The notes beneath the pieces were generated by a model, which was given only the letters and a program-made list of their open reading frames with translations, ran no database searches and was not told the DNA's origin. Positions 54,061 to 62,997 of a DNA stretch of 64,000 bases are shown here, piece after piece. Position numbers and translations under genes: made by a program. The first letter of the stretch is position 1; the number at the start of each line of letters is the position of its first letter. Where the stretch lies: assembly GCA_041389725.1 (NCBI GenBank), contig JAWKRG010000016.1, positions 62,001-126,000 on the forward strand, written 5' to 3'. This DNA comes from Polyangiaceae bacterium. GTDB taxonomy: Bacteria > Myxococcota_A > Polyangia > Polyangiales > Polyangiaceae.

Positions 54061-56268
54061 CTAGCCGCGGCGGCTGATGAGCACGGTCGGGACTTCGAGC
54101 TGACTCGTGATCTGCCGAGTGATGTCACCGAAGGCCTTCTTGCCGCCAAGCCTTTGCGCGCCCAGAATGACCAAGTCGGCATCTTTGGCCTGTTCGGTGA
54201 CGGCGCTGACGATGTCGTCGGAGCACACCAGGGTGCACTCGTTGCGCCCTGGCGCCTCGTCCTCGGCCAGTCGTCGCAGCGCCTTGAGGGCGTCGGCTCT
54301 TGCCGCCTCGCTGGTGTCGCCGGGCATGACGCGCAAGAAGCACAAGGTGGCGCCGCCCTGGCGACCGATGCTGCCGATCAGTCTGGCGCGCAGCTCGTGT
54401 TGTACGCCTCGGCCAGCGACGGGGACGAGCACCCGATGCACGCTTTGAAAGTCCAGGCCCGACTTGGCACGTAGCACCGCTACGTCGCACTCGACCTGGT
54501 TGAGTAGGGTCTCCAAGCGCTCGGTGACGGCCGGTGCGGATATGTCGGGTAGCCCGAGCAAGAGGCTTTCGCTGCGATAGGTGCGCGCGACGCGCGCGAT
54601 CTCGGGCCACGGCTCCACGGCGTGGGTCAGGAGCGCCTCTGGGCGATGTCCCCAGGTGTGAGCGCGGGTCAATGCTTCGGACAGCACGTGTTGCGCGTTC
54701 TGCAGCGAGGTATCCGCGACGGCTCCGTCTTGTTCCCGAATCACGCTGAGCAGGAGCACGCGACCGATCCCCGGGGGCGCCAGCGCGCTGGCCAGCTCAA
54801 CCAACGCTGGAGCGCTGTCCGGGTTGGCCACGGGAACCAGCACGAAAGGCCGGAAGCCGCGCAAGCGAGCCAGTTCCGGATCGCGAGCCTGCTCCGAAGC
54901 GTCGACGGTTTCCGCGCGCGAAGCGAACAGCGAGAAGTACAGCAACACGCCGAGACCGAGCCAGACGCCGGTGATGGCGCCCGCCGCAGGTACCGTGACC
55001 GCTTGGAAAATGGCGAGGGCGGCGCAGGCCAGCCCTCCGATCACGTGCGGCACCGGGAAGCCCGGCACGCGAAACACTTGAGTGCTCGTGCGCAAACGCG
55101 CCAGCAGCGCCGTGCCGTGGGCCAAGGCGAAACAGATCAAGAAGATGAGGCTGGCAGCGGCGCCGGCGGAAGCTAGATCCGGCACCATGAGCAAGATGGC
55201 TGCGAGCGCCAGGGCGGTCGTGTAGATCGCCATCACCGGCGTGTTGAAGCGGTGATGCTGCTGGGACAGCACTGAGGGCAACGTCCGATCCGTGGCCATG
55301 GTGAGGGCGACACGGGATGCCGCCAAGATGTTGGCGTGCAGGGCCGAGAGAGTCGATAGCACGGCGGCGATGAGCACCAGCCAGTAGCCAACGGGGCCCA
55401 TGTAGGCCTTCACCGTCAGCGCCATCACGGTCTCCGGGTTGTCGGTGGCCATGCGGGTGATGTTTTGGCCGGCAGGCGTGCCGACGGTGGTCACCAGTAG
55501 CAGCAGCGGGATGTAGACCAGCAGCCCAATGCCAAGGGAAAGCAGCATTGCGCGCGGTAGCACTCGCGCCGGATTGCTCACTTCGCCGGCAACTGCGGCG
55601 ATGACCTCGAATCCCTGCAGAGCGATGAAGGTGAAGCCCATCGCGGCGACGAGGCCGCCAGTTCCGCCCGGGAAGAACGGCGTCAGATCCGCGCGTACGG
55701 TGTCCAGGTGCTCCGTGCGCAACGCCCACAGACCCGCCAGGATGAGCACGGCGAACACCACCAGCTTGCCGATGGTGGCGAACTGTCCTCCGCCCGTGCT
55801 CTTGCGAATCAAGGACAGCGTGTAGCCTCCAGCAGAGAGCAAAGCGATCGCCAGCACCGTGCGGCGCGTCTCGAGCCAGGCCGGTGGAGGTGCCCCCGCC
55901 AAGCGCCACATTTCGGCCAGGCTCGCCACGCCGTACTCGGCGAAGCCCAACGCATACAGAACTCCGGCCACGATGTAGGCGAACCAGAGGATCCACCCCA
56001 CGCCAAACGCCGCTCGCACACCGAGCACCTTCTTGGCGAACACGTAGGCTCCGCCGGACTCGGGGAAGGCCGTCGACATTTCCGCGAAGGAAAGAGCCGT
56101 GAGCAGCGCGACGACGCCGTTCAGGGCAAAAGCGACGACCGCGCTGGGACCCGTCGCGCGGAAGGCGACGCCACCCAGCACCAGAATGCCGCCGCCGACG
56201 ATGGCGCCAACTCCGACGCCCGTGGCACCCCACAGGCCGAGCTTGCCGTGCTGCGTCTTCTCGCTCAC
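54061..56268 (-). CDS. APC-superfamily transporter fused to two USP-like domains
   Basis: 735 residues. Residues about 10-445 hold 12 or so membrane helices with the amino acid-polyamine-organocation pattern: G-L-W-G-A-T-G-V-G-V-G-A-I-V-G-G-G-I near the start and F-I-A-L-Q-G-F-E-V-I-A-A-V-A-G-E-V near 215. The C-terminal 270 residues form two universal-stress-protein-like units (L-V-P-V-A-N-P and V-L-V-P-V-A-G-R-G starts; the second ends V-T-E-Q-A-K-D-A-D-L-V-I-L-G-A-Q-R-L-G-G). Such cytoplasmic USP pairs are thought to regulate transport in response to nucleotide or stress. The substrate is unknown. Transcribed alone. Confidence 0.88.
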   Translation of the reverse strand: MSEKTQHGKLGLWGATGVGVGAIVGGGILVLGGVAFRATGPSAVVAFALNGVVALLTALSFAEMSTAFPESGGAYVFAKKVLGVRAAFGVGWILWFAYIVAGVLYALGFAEYGVASLAEMWRLAGAPPPAWLETRRTVLAIALLSAGGYTLSLIRKSTGGGQFATIGKLVVFAVLILAGLWALRTEHLDTVRADLTPFFPGGTGGLVAAMGFTFIALQGFEVIAAVAGEVSNPARVLPRAMLLSLGIGLLVYIPLLLLVTTVGTPAGQNITRMATDNPETVMALTVKAYMGPVGYWLVLIAAVLSTLSALHANILAASRVALTMATDRTLPSVLSQQHHRFNTPVMAIYTTALALAAILLMVPDLASAGAAASLIFLICFALAHGTALLARLRTSTQVFRVPGFPVPHVIGGLACAALAIFQAVTVPAAGAITGVWLGLGVLLYFSLFASRAETVDASEQARDPELARLRGFRPFVLVPVANPDSAPALVELASALAPPGIGRVLLLSVIREQDGAVADTSLQNAQHVLSEALTRAHTWGHRPEALLTHAVEPWPEIARVARTYRSESLLLGLPDISAPAVTERLETLLNQVECDVAVLRAKSGLDFQSVHRVLVPVAGRGVQHELRARLIGSIGRQGGATLCFLRVMPGDTSEAARADALKALRRLAEDEAPGRNECTLVCSDDIVSAVTEQAKDADLVILGAQRLGGKKAFGDITRQITSQLEVPTVLISRRG

Positions 56269-56293
56269 CGTTCGCCCGGTTGGAGCGCTCTTG

Positions 56294-56986
56294 TCACGGT
56301 TCCGCGAGTGCCTTGAAGCCCGGGTCTTTCTCCAGGAATTCGTTCGAGGCCAAGTGGATGCGCGTTCCGTCCGTCGCGTTCTGGATCAGCAGCTTCAAGC
56401 CCGCCAAGGGGCCACCGGTCACGTCACAGTACAGCTGCGCACCTTGCTGCTTCTCGGCGATGACGGTGGCCGTTCCGAAAGCGTCACACTTCACGAATGC
56501 GGGCCCGATGGTGAAGAACTTGTGGGCGGACGGCGTCTCTTCCCAATAGCGCACGCTCACCTGGTACTTGCCGCCGACCGAGCGTTCTCGCGTGCACCAA
56601 CGCTCTTTCGTGTCCTCCGGACCCTGGCAAGTCACGTTAACGGCTGCGCGTGTGGGATCCGCGCGATGTCCAGCAGCCCACTCCGTCAGCAGCTTGACTA
56701 GCTGCTGTGCATCTCTCGCCTTGGTCTCAGCCTCGGTCTTGCGGCGCGTGGCCTCGGCTTCGGCGTCGGTGATCTGTTTGTCCACGGTGCTCAAGTCTGC
56801 CGGGTCCGCACACTGCTTGTAGGCGTAGTCGCGCCATTGACGCGCCACGGCGAACTCCTCGGACCCAATCGCGCGCTGGATGGTGCTCTTGGCGTTGTCG
56901 CACTTGGCGGGATCTTTGCGATTGCACGCGCCAAGCGTGATGGTGAGGATACAGATCGAACCGAGAAGCAGACGGGGGCAGGACAT
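56294..56986 (-). CDS. Lipoprotein of unknown function
   Basis: 230 residues from ATG 56986 (M-S-C-P-R-L). Signal peptide with lipobox L-G-A-C (anchor Cys near 20). A helical, charged middle (about 40-95, Glu/Lys/Ala-rich, coiled-coil-like) is followed by a beta domain with four Cys (about 115-195), including Y-Q-V-S-V-R-Y-W-E-E-T and L-Y-C-D-V-T-G-G. No family. It lies 40 bp downstream of the zinc-type permease gene on the same strand, so it may be the last gene of that operon, but nothing in its sequence suggests metal binding. Confidence 0.65.
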   Translation of the reverse strand: MSCPRLLLGSICILTITLGACNRKDPAKCDNAKSTIQRAIGSEEFAVARQWRDYAYKQCADPADLSTVDKQITDAEAEATRRKTEAETKARDAQQLVKLLTEWAAGHRADPTRAAVNVTCQGPEDTKERWCTRERSVGGKYQVSVRYWEETPSAHKFFTIGPAFVKCDAFGTATVIAEKQQGAQLYCDVTGGPLAGLKLLIQNATDGTRIHLASNEFLEKDPGFKALAEP

Positions 56987-57025
56987 ACGCGGCGGAGTGT
57001 ACACGAAGCAGCGCTGCTTCCACGC

Positions 57026-58060
57026 CTAATTGCGCTCCAAAGCCGGGTCTAGGGGCGGGCCCCGGCGCAGGCGTGCGGCAAGGAGGCAGCCCAGGAGGAT
57101 GACCGTCGCCGTCAGCGCCTGGGATGCGCCGACGGGAAACTCGAAGAAGAATGCGAACAGATAGCCGAGGCCCCCAGACGCTGCGCCGACGACTGCCGCA
57201 ACGACCAGTGCGACGCGGACGCGCTCTACCAAGGCCAGCGCAGCCATAGCAGGCAACACCGCAAAGGCGAAGACCGGCAGCGCGCCGATGGCGCGGGTGG
57301 TGACGCTCGCTGTCAGCGCCACCAGCACCCAAAGCAGCAACTCCAGCAGGCGCACGGGCAAGCGATGCACTCTCGCCCCCTCGGGATCGAAGCCCGCGAA
57401 CAGAAACGCGCGGTGGAAGAAGAAGGTCAATCCGAGCACGACGCTACCTACCCCGAGCACGAGGCGTAGATCTTCGCTGCGCACCAGCACCGCCGTCCCA
57501 AACAAGATTGCGGTGATGTCGTGAGCATCCTGGGTGATGCGATCTCCCACGAGTACGGCAGCTGCGCTCGCGGCGAGGTAGGTGAGCCCTACCAAGGTTT
57601 CGCGTGGCAGCCGCAAGCGATCCGTGCGCCACGACAGCACCGCGGTTGCGAGCAGGCTGAGTAGGATCGCGCCGCCTACCGGAGGCGTGTGCACGCCGGC
57701 ATGGATCTCGAAGAGGAACGCCAGGGCGACGCCTAGGCCCGCGGCCTGAGTGATGGCGGCCGTGACGAATACGGCGCGGCGCAACACCACGTACACGCCG
57801 AGAATGCCCAAGACCGCGCCGGAAAAGACGCCGACGATCACTGGGTCGCGATAGAGCCCCAGGGAGAAACCTTCGCGGAACTCCGCCAGGGTCGGAGCGC
57901 CCTCGCTCTTGGCCACTACCGTGGCCTGCGGCTCCGCGGCCGAACTTGGACTCGCACTCGCCGACGGCGCCGCGGGGCCTTCGCCCAGATCGCTGCCGAA
58001 GGCCTGCTCGAGTTCGCCATCATCGAACAGCGGCGCGCCGCTCGTCGCCGGCGTAGTCAC
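57026..58060 (-). CDS. znuB: Metal ABC transporter permease (ZnuB type)
   Basis: 344 residues. A hydrophilic extension of about 65 residues (Ala/Ser/Glu-rich) precedes the usual ABC-3 permease core of about eight helices (about 75-330): D-P-V-I-V-G-V-F-S-G-A-V-L-G-I-L-G-V-Y then L-R-R-A-V-F-V-T-A-A-I-T-Q-A-A-G-L-G-V-A. The conserved A-L-P-V-F-A-F-A-V-L-P core is near 265. Zinc or manganese cannot be told apart from sequence, but the His-rich protein and porin of the operon favour zinc. It overlaps the ATPase gene by 4 nt. The N-terminal extension is unusual. Confidence 0.85.
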   Translation of the reverse strand: MTTPATSGAPLFDDGELEQAFGSDLGEGPAAPSASASPSSAAEPQATVVAKSEGAPTLAEFREGFSLGLYRDPVIVGVFSGAVLGILGVYVVLRRAVFVTAAITQAAGLGVALAFLFEIHAGVHTPPVGGAILLSLLATAVLSWRTDRLRLPRETLVGLTYLAASAAAVLVGDRITQDAHDITAILFGTAVLVRSEDLRLVLGVGSVVLGLTFFFHRAFLFAGFDPEGARVHRLPVRLLELLLWVLVALTASVTTRAIGALPVFAFAVLPAMAALALVERVRVALVVAAVVGAASGGLGYLFAFFFEFPVGASQALTATVILLGCLLAARLRRGPPLDPALERN

Positions 58061-58830
58061 AGTCCCTCCATGGGCGGAGGGCGCTCACTGAAGCGAGCGT
58101 GGAAAGCGTCGTGGCGAAACACCTCGTCGGGCGGGCCCGCGACGATACGCTGACCATCGCGATCCATCAGCAGCGCGTTGTCCGCGTAGCGCTCCACCAT
58201 GCCCAAGTAGTGGCTGACGACGATGATGGCGAGGCCGCGGCGACGACGCAGTCCGTCCAGGAGTTGGAAGGCTTCGCCCTCGGCGACCTGATCCATGGCG
58301 CTCGTGGGCTCGTCGAGGACGGCTACGTCGGCACGGCTGACGCTGAGTCGGGCGAACAACACGCGCTGCTTTTGGCCCTCGGAAAGCTGTCGGTAGGGCA
58401 CCTTGCCCAGGGAGCCGACGCCCATCTCCTTCAGCGCCTCGTCAATTTCCGGCGGCTCTTTGCCGAATCGTGGGTGAAGGAAGGACCAGCCACGCTCGAG
58501 CCCCATGGCGACGACGTCCCGAGCCAGCAGCGGGTAGAGTTCGTCGATCACTTTGCGCTGCGGTAGGTAGGAGAGGCGCAGATCGGGTCGTGCGCCGTCG
58601 ATGCGTCCCCCCACGGGCGGTAGCAACCCGAGCAGAGTGCGGAGCCAAGTCGTCTTGCCCGATCCATTTCGGCCGATCACCGCCCAGAGTTGCCCCGCGC
58701 GGATGTCGACGTCGATGGGCGGAAGGAGCGCCATGCCGTGATAGCCGACCTCGAGGCCTCGGCACTGCAACAGCGCTGCAGGTTCGTCGTCGTCTTTGCC
58801 CACGCGGGCAGATTTCGCCCGTGGCGACAT
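58057..58830 (-). CDS. znuC: Metal ABC transporter ATP-binding protein (ZnuC type)
   Basis: 257 residues. Walker A G-R-N-G-S-G-K-T-T (53-61), Q-loop L-P-Q-R-K, signature L-S-E-G-Q-K-Q-R-V, Walker B D-V-A-V-L-D-E-P-T-S-A-M-D and H-loop V-S-H. The signature has Glu for the more common Gly (LSGGQ); such LSEGQ forms occur and stay active. It powers metal import with the adjacent permease. The stop overlaps the permease start by 4 nt, and the binding-protein gene ends only 3 nt upstream, so the three are one operon. Confidence 0.92.
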   Translation of the reverse strand: MSPRAKSARVGKDDDEPAALLQCRGLEVGYHGMALLPPIDVDIRAGQLWAVIGRNGSGKTTWLRTLLGLLPPVGGRIDGARPDLRLSYLPQRKVIDELYPLLARDVVAMGLERGWSFLHPRFGKEPPEIDEALKEMGVGSLGKVPYRQLSEGQKQRVLFARLSVSRADVAVLDEPTSAMDQVAEGEAFQLLDGLRRRRGLAIIVVSHYLGMVERYADNALLMDRDGQRIVAGPPDEVFRHDAFHARFSERPPPMEGL

Positions 58831-58833
58831 GGA

Positions 58834-59742
58834 TCAGGGGCTCGCAGCCTTCTCCAGGGCCTTCACGATGGTTTCCATGTGCGCTTGATAGCTCTCCCCA
58901 GAGCGAAAGTGGGGAGCAGCCTCGATACGCAGCAGGGTGGTCCCGGTCTTCTCGGCGATCAGCTGGGTGACCTTTGCCGGATAGAAGGACTCTTGCAGCA
59001 GGACCTTCACCTTCTGCTTCTTTGCGACGTCCATGACGTGGGCGACGTGGCGTGGGTTGGGGGGAATACCGGGCTTCGGTTCGACGTGTTCCACGATGCT
59101 GAAGCCAAGCCAGTCCGCGAGATAAGGGAAGGACTTGTGGTATGCGATTGCCTTGCTGCCTTTCAGGCCCGCCAAGCGTTTCTCGGCGGCCTTGGTCCAC
59201 TTGCCCAAGGCGCGAATCAAGCTCACGGCGTTTGCCTTGTAGTCAGCAGCGTGGTCCGGGTCCAAAGTGGCCAGACGCTCCGCGATCCCCTTGCTGACCC
59301 GCGCCGCCTGACGTGGGTCGAAGAGGTAGTGCGGATTGCCCGCGGGATGCACGTCGCCCTGAGAGCGGTCGACCTTGCCTGCGGGCCGGTCGCGCGTCTT
59401 GACGAACTGGGAGCAGTCCAAAAAGCCGCCGGCGCCGCGCTGGATCTTGCCGTTGCGAGATCCGGTCTGCAGGGTTGGCAGCCAGCCAACCTCCAGATCC
59501 AGACCCACTATCAACAGCAGGTCGGCCTTGGCCAGCTCCAGGGCCAAATGGGGTCTTGCATCCACGAAGTGGGGATCCTGGCTGTGCAATGCGAGGGCGG
59601 TGACGTCCACGTGTTTGCCACCAATCTGCGCAACCAACGCCGCCAGGTCCGAGGTCGTCGCGACCACGTTGACCTTCGCAAAAAGAGCGGAGGTGGTGGA
59701 CATGATGGCCAACAACCAGAACAAGGAAATGAGCTTTTTCAT
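58834..59742 (-). CDS. znuA: Periplasmic metal-binding protein of ZnuA type
   Basis: 302 residues from ATG 59742, with a GAGGA ribosome site; a TTG four codons earlier overlaps the porin stop. Signal peptide about 1-23. Cluster A-1 substrate-binding fold: V-V-A-T-T-S-D-L-A-A-L-V (about 26-37), metal ligands H-S-Q-D-P-H-F-V-D-A-R-P-H (about 53-65), H-Y-L-F-D-P (about 137-142), Y-H-K-S-F (about 202) and a C-terminal E-S-F-Y-P. No long His-rich loop as in E. coli ZnuA. The chaperone-like His-rich protein at the operon start may supply metal instead. It hands Zn (or Mn) to the permease. Confidence 0.9.
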   Translation of the reverse strand: MKKLISLFWLLAIMSTTSALFAKVNVVATTSDLAALVAQIGGKHVDVTALALHSQDPHFVDARPHLALELAKADLLLIVGLDLEVGWLPTLQTGSRNGKIQRGAGGFLDCSQFVKTRDRPAGKVDRSQGDVHPAGNPHYLFDPRQAARVSKGIAERLATLDPDHAADYKANAVSLIRALGKWTKAAEKRLAGLKGSKAIAYHKSFPYLADWLGFSIVEHVEPKPGIPPNPRHVAHVMDVAKKQKVKVLLQESFYPAKVTQLIAEKTGTTLLRIEAAPHFRSGESYQAHMETIVKALEKAASP

Positions 59743-59750
59743 CACAGTCC

Positions 59751-60974
59751 TCAATAGGTATGGGCGCCATGGGCGCCGGCAACTAGCTCAGCTGTGAGCA
59801 TCACGCTGTAGATGGGGTCGGGGCGAAACTGCGGGCGATCCCAGCCTCCCTGGAGGCGGAAGCGGGAGAACTCCGTTGGCAGGTGAGTGAGCGATGCCGT
59901 CACGCGGTGCCGTTCGTCGGTCCAGTCGGGATCTTGTGGATCGAGGACGGGACGTCCTTCCGTACTGAAGGGTGTAGACCCGTACTCGTAGCGGAGTGCG
60001 CTCTCCCAACGCTGTGCGAAGCGGAGCGCGAGCTGCGAGTACATGCTGACGTCGGTGATCACATCGCGCGGGACGGCGCGTTGGCGCACGAAGACCTCGG
60101 ACTGCGCGCGCAGCTGGGTGGTCGCGCCTGGGCCCAGGGGTCTGTACTTCAGAAACAGGTCGCCGCCGTAGATCGCGCTCCTGCCTTCGGGACCATTGTC
60201 GTTCGGACCAAACGCACCCGAGAGGCCCCAGAGCAGCGCCCAGGCGTCGGACAGAGAGTGGAACTGCTTCACGGACGTGACGAACAGAAGGTCCTCCGGG
60301 CCCTCCACGCGGCGGGTCGCGTCACCCAGAAAGCTACGGTTCGACTCGGCGCCCGTTGCCGTGGTGGCGGAGGCCACCAACTCCACGTACCAGGGCAGGG
60401 GTAGCAGCAGTGACAGCTCGGTGCCCAGCCCGCGACTCGCCTCGCCGCCGAACACCCGCCCCAAGGCGAAGGGCTGATCTGCGAAGTCCCAGCTGTGTGG
60501 GTGCGTGGCGTTCATTCGACCGAAGCGCGTCAGGAACTTTCCGAATCGCACTTGCAGCCCCGCGGGCAAGTCCAAGGTCGTGCCGTAGGCTTCCTCCAAC
60601 TCCACCTCTTCGGGCCCGAGCACGATGAAGGCGTCCAAGCGCAGGTAGGGGTCGACGGGCGCGCGCAGCGAAAGCTCGAGCTGCTGCAGGTTGAAGCCGT
60701 TCTCCGTAGGATCGTGAGCGCCGCTTTGAAGTGGGTCCTCATCCGAGAACCAGGCCGCCCCAACGTCGAGAACGACACCGATCTCCGGATTCATTGCGGA
60801 GGGTGTGGTCACCGCAGGCGCGGGCTCGCTTTCCTCGGAAGGATGCTGCGTGCTGCTCCCGCCTTCCTGCAGATCTTGCGCAAGATTTTCGAACACGTCC
60901 TCGGACTCTGCGGCCGCAGCGGAGAGCGGACTGAGCAGGAACGCGGGAAAAATGTATGGGATGAGACGGTACAT
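59751..60974 (-). CDS. Outer-membrane porin-like protein of the metal operon
   Basis: 407 residues. Signal peptide (M-Y-R-L-I-P-Y-I-F-P-A-F-L-L-S-P-L-S-A-A, ends about 22), a short acidic/Ser linker (about 25-60), then alternating-polarity strands such as L-Q-L-E-L-S-L-R-A, D-A-F-I-V-L-G and L-R-L-D-A-F, which fit a 12-16-strand barrel. The end (T-Y) is hydrophobic-aromatic as needed for barrel assembly. It stands between the His-rich protein and the zinc-binding protein genes; the stop is next to the znuA start. I infer outer-membrane passage for the metal. Similar unnamed porins stand in metal operons of delta-proteobacteria-like organisms. Confidence 0.8.
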   Translation of the reverse strand: MYRLIPYIFPAFLLSPLSAAAAESEDVFENLAQDLQEGGSSTQHPSEESEPAPAVTTPSAMNPEIGVVLDVGAAWFSDEDPLQSGAHDPTENGFNLQQLELSLRAPVDPYLRLDAFIVLGPEEVELEEAYGTTLDLPAGLQVRFGKFLTRFGRMNATHPHSWDFADQPFALGRVFGGEASRGLGTELSLLLPLPWYVELVASATTATGAESNRSFLGDATRRVEGPEDLLFVTSVKQFHSLSDAWALLWGLSGAFGPNDNGPEGRSAIYGGDLFLKYRPLGPGATTQLRAQSEVFVRQRAVPRDVITDVSMYSQLALRFAQRWESALRYEYGSTPFSTEGRPVLDPQDPDWTDERHRVTASLTHLPTEFSRFRLQGGWDRPQFRPDPIYSVMLTAELVAGAHGAHTY

Positions 60975-61119
60975 CGAAGGGGCTGACTCGCGCGCGTTTG
61001 ACGAAGTCCCTCGCCGCCGAGGCGCAAGTGAACTTCAGCCTACAGGCCAAGCAGGATCGAGACCGTTCAGCGCGTGAGGAGAGCCGACAGGGCGTCCTCA
61101 GCGAGTGCAGCGGTCTCGA

Positions 61120-61521
61120 TCAGGCGCTGGGCGGCGGCAGCTTGGGCGCAACGGCCAGCACGTCCAGGACTCGAGTTCCGTCGGCCTGGTCCAACTGAGC
61201 GGGAGGCTCGATGTCGATACGATGTGCCGAAGCGACGTAGACTCCGACGTCGACGACGAGTTCGTCGACGATCACCCAGCCGTCGCAGTGATCGTGATCC
61301 GCGAGCGGTGCGGGTCCACCTTCGTTCGCGCCGGGATCGACGGTTGCGGGCGTGGCGGGGCCGGCGGGGCGCTCTTCGTCGACGTGGTGCGTTCTGCCGT
61401 GCTCGACACAGACCACGTGCTTGACCAGCACGAGGTGCCCGAGGGCGAACAGCTGACCCATACTCAACAGCAGCGCGACGCAGGCGACGAGCAAGCGTGC
61501 GGCGATGCTGTGGCGGGCCAT
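61120..61521 (-). CDS. His-rich membrane or secreted protein at the start of the metal operon
   Basis: 133 residues. A hydrophobic N-terminal helix (about 8-28) is followed by V-V-C-V-E-H-G-R-T-H-H-V-D (about 36-48) and D-H-D-H-C-D-G-W (about 75-82), His/Cys/Asp groups that could bind zinc or copper. The remainder is Val/Asp-rich. No family recognised. It precedes the porin, ZnuA-, ZnuC- and ZnuB-type genes by about 145 bp, which suggests a metal-buffering or sensor function. Regulation: a perfect palindrome lies upstream (61610-61623). Confidence 0.7.
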   Translation of the reverse strand: MARHSIAARLLVACVALLLSMGQLFALGHLVLVKHVVCVEHGRTHHVDEERPAGPATPATVDPGANEGGPAPLADHDHCDGWVIVDELVVDVGVYVASAHRIDIEPPAQLDQADGTRVLDVLAVAPKLPPPSA

Positions 61522-61609
61522 CTCGCTCGCAACGTGTCACGGACACGGAGGTCGCGCAACAGCCGGCGAGGGCCTGAAGACACCCGGTGTGGGCTGGGGA
61601 CCACGCTTT

Positions 61610-61623
61610 CACTTCATGAAGTG
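61610..61623. promoter_or_regulatory. 14-bp palindrome upstream of the metal operon
   Basis: CACTTCATGAAGTG is a perfect palindrome at 61610-61623, 89 bp before the His-rich gene start (minus strand) and 113 bp before the gene at 61736 (plus). It could be an operator for a metal-sensing regulator; it does not match the Zur box pattern I recall (an AT-rich TGTTAT-like repeat). Confidence 0.4.
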
Positions 61624-61735
61624 CCGTGATTCGTCGGAAAACTTGGCTGGCAGGCGCCTTGCTCCCTAGGGTCGACGTTCGGGGCCGCCGGTCGAGCCGG
61701 CCCGCCAGGCGCCGAACAGGAAGGACCCGATTTTC

Positions 61736-62383
61736 ATGACCATCGACCGAACCACCCGCGTGACCGCCGTGAGCGCCCTCGTGCTGGCCTCCTTCGCCCT
61801 GGGCGTCAGCCTGGTGAGCTTGGGCTGCGAGCGGCGAGCGGACGTGACCGCGGAGCCTCGCGGTGAGCAAGCGAGTTCGACGTCGACCGGGCAGCCCGGC
61901 GCGCGCCCGCCCGCGCCCGCACTCGATGACGATCCCGCACCCGCGACGGTTCCGACGGTGCAAAAGGTCGACCCCGCTTTGGCGGCCGTCCCGGTGGCAA
62001 GCACCGGCGGCGCTACGACGACCCCGAACGCTTCCGCCGCAACTGCGAAGGCTGGTGTGGCGGTGAAGCGGCTGGTGGTGACGCACGCCATCGAGGGGCG
62101 AGAGCCCGCGAAGACCGCGGAGTTCCGCGCGGGGCAGGGGCCGATCGTGGCCTTCATCGAAGCCCGCAACGGCCAGGACGAAAGTGCGCGGATCGTCGTC
62201 ACCTTCGAGCACCAATCCGGCAAGCGCGTCGGCTTCGTGAAGCTGGATATTCCCGAGCACCAGTCCCGCTGGCGCACCTGGGCTCGCAGCACGCACGTGA
62301 CCCAGAGCGGGGAATGGACGGCCGTGGTGCGAGACGTGGACGGCGTGGAACTGGCTCGCCAGAGTTTCGAAGTTCAAGGCTGA
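61736..62383 (+). CDS. DUF2914-like lipoprotein
   Basis: 215 residues. The signal peptide has a lipobox S-L-G-C (anchor Cys 31), then a long Ala/Pro/Thr linker (about 35-105). The C-terminal domain fits DUF2914: I-P-E-H-Q-S-R-W-R-T-W-A-R-S-T-H-V, G-E-W-T-A-V-V-R-D-V-D-G-V-E-L-A-R-Q-S-F-E-V. Function of the domain is unknown, probably a beta-sandwich. Divergent from the metal operon, with the palindrome between them, so it may share its control. Confidence 0.8.
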   Translation: MTIDRTTRVTAVSALVLASFALGVSLVSLGCERRADVTAEPRGEQASSTSTGQPGARPPAPALDDDPAPATVPTVQKVDPALAAVPVASTGGATTTPNASAATAKAGVAVKRLVVTHAIEGREPAKTAEFRAGQGPIVAFIEARNGQDESARIVVTFEHQSGKRVGFVKLDIPEHQSRWRTWARSTHVTQSGEWTAVVRDVDGVELARQSFEVQG

Positions 62384-62388
62384 GGGCG

Positions 62389-62961
62389 TCAGAAGATCGC
62401 GTGCAGCGTCGCGAGCAACACGAGCCACACGCCTCCCAGGTAGTGCCAGTACTGCGTGATCAGCACGACCCCCTGACGACGGGAACTCGAGTACTCGCCG
62501 CCGGCGGCGCGGCGTAGCACCCAAGCGACGGCGAGCAGTCCACCCGCGACGTGAAGCGCGTGGAGGATGACGAGCAGTGCGAAACAGAACGTCGGCAGCG
62601 CGCGGTCTGCGGGGATGGCTGCCTTCGAGACACTGGCGAGCGCAGCAGCCTGTGCCACTACGAAGATGGTGCCCAGCAAGAACACGAGGGTCAGCCCGCG
62701 CTGCACGGCGACGTGTCGGTTTCGGCGCAGTGCGCGCGCCGCCCACTCCATCGTCAGCGAGAGCAGGACGAGCAGCGCCGTCCCCGGCCACAGGCTGTTC
62801 AGGGGCAGGGGCGTCCAGCTAGGCGCCTTCGAGTAGGTCACCAACACCGCGACCAAGCTGGCGCCGAAGAGCATCGACAGCGACAGCAAGACCACCACCA
62901 TCCCGATCTGGGAGGTGGAGGCGCGGAAGCTCGGTTCGCGCCCGGGCGCGAAGGGCACCAT
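62389..62961 (-). CDS. Cytochrome c oxidase subunit III-like membrane protein
   Basis: 190 residues and five predicted membrane helices, the shorter form of heme-copper oxidase subunit III. Motifs such as H-A-L-H-V-A-G-G-L-L-A-V and Q-Y-W-H-Y-L-G-G-V-W-L-V-L-L-A-T match the helix set with Gln-Tyr-Trp-His of this family. Subunits I and II are not nearby. Either the other subunits are elsewhere, or this is an accessory protein. It starts about 36 bp from the end of the hydrolase gene on the same strand. Confidence 0.85.
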   Translation of the reverse strand: MVPFAPGREPSFRASTSQIGMVVVLLSLSMLFGASLVAVLVTYSKAPSWTPLPLNSLWPGTALLVLLSLTMEWAARALRRNRHVAVQRGLTLVFLLGTIFVVAQAAALASVSKAAIPADRALPTFCFALLVILHALHVAGGLLAVAWVLRRAAGGEYSSSRRQGVVLITQYWHYLGGVWLVLLATLHAIF

Positions 62962-62997
62962 GCCCCATGATTGGTGCCGCTCCAGGCTTGACGCAAG

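Noticed and set aside
61067..62791. 574-codon minus-strand open frame over the DUF2914 gene
   Set aside because: Runs across several real genes and is very Arg/Ala-rich without domain features.
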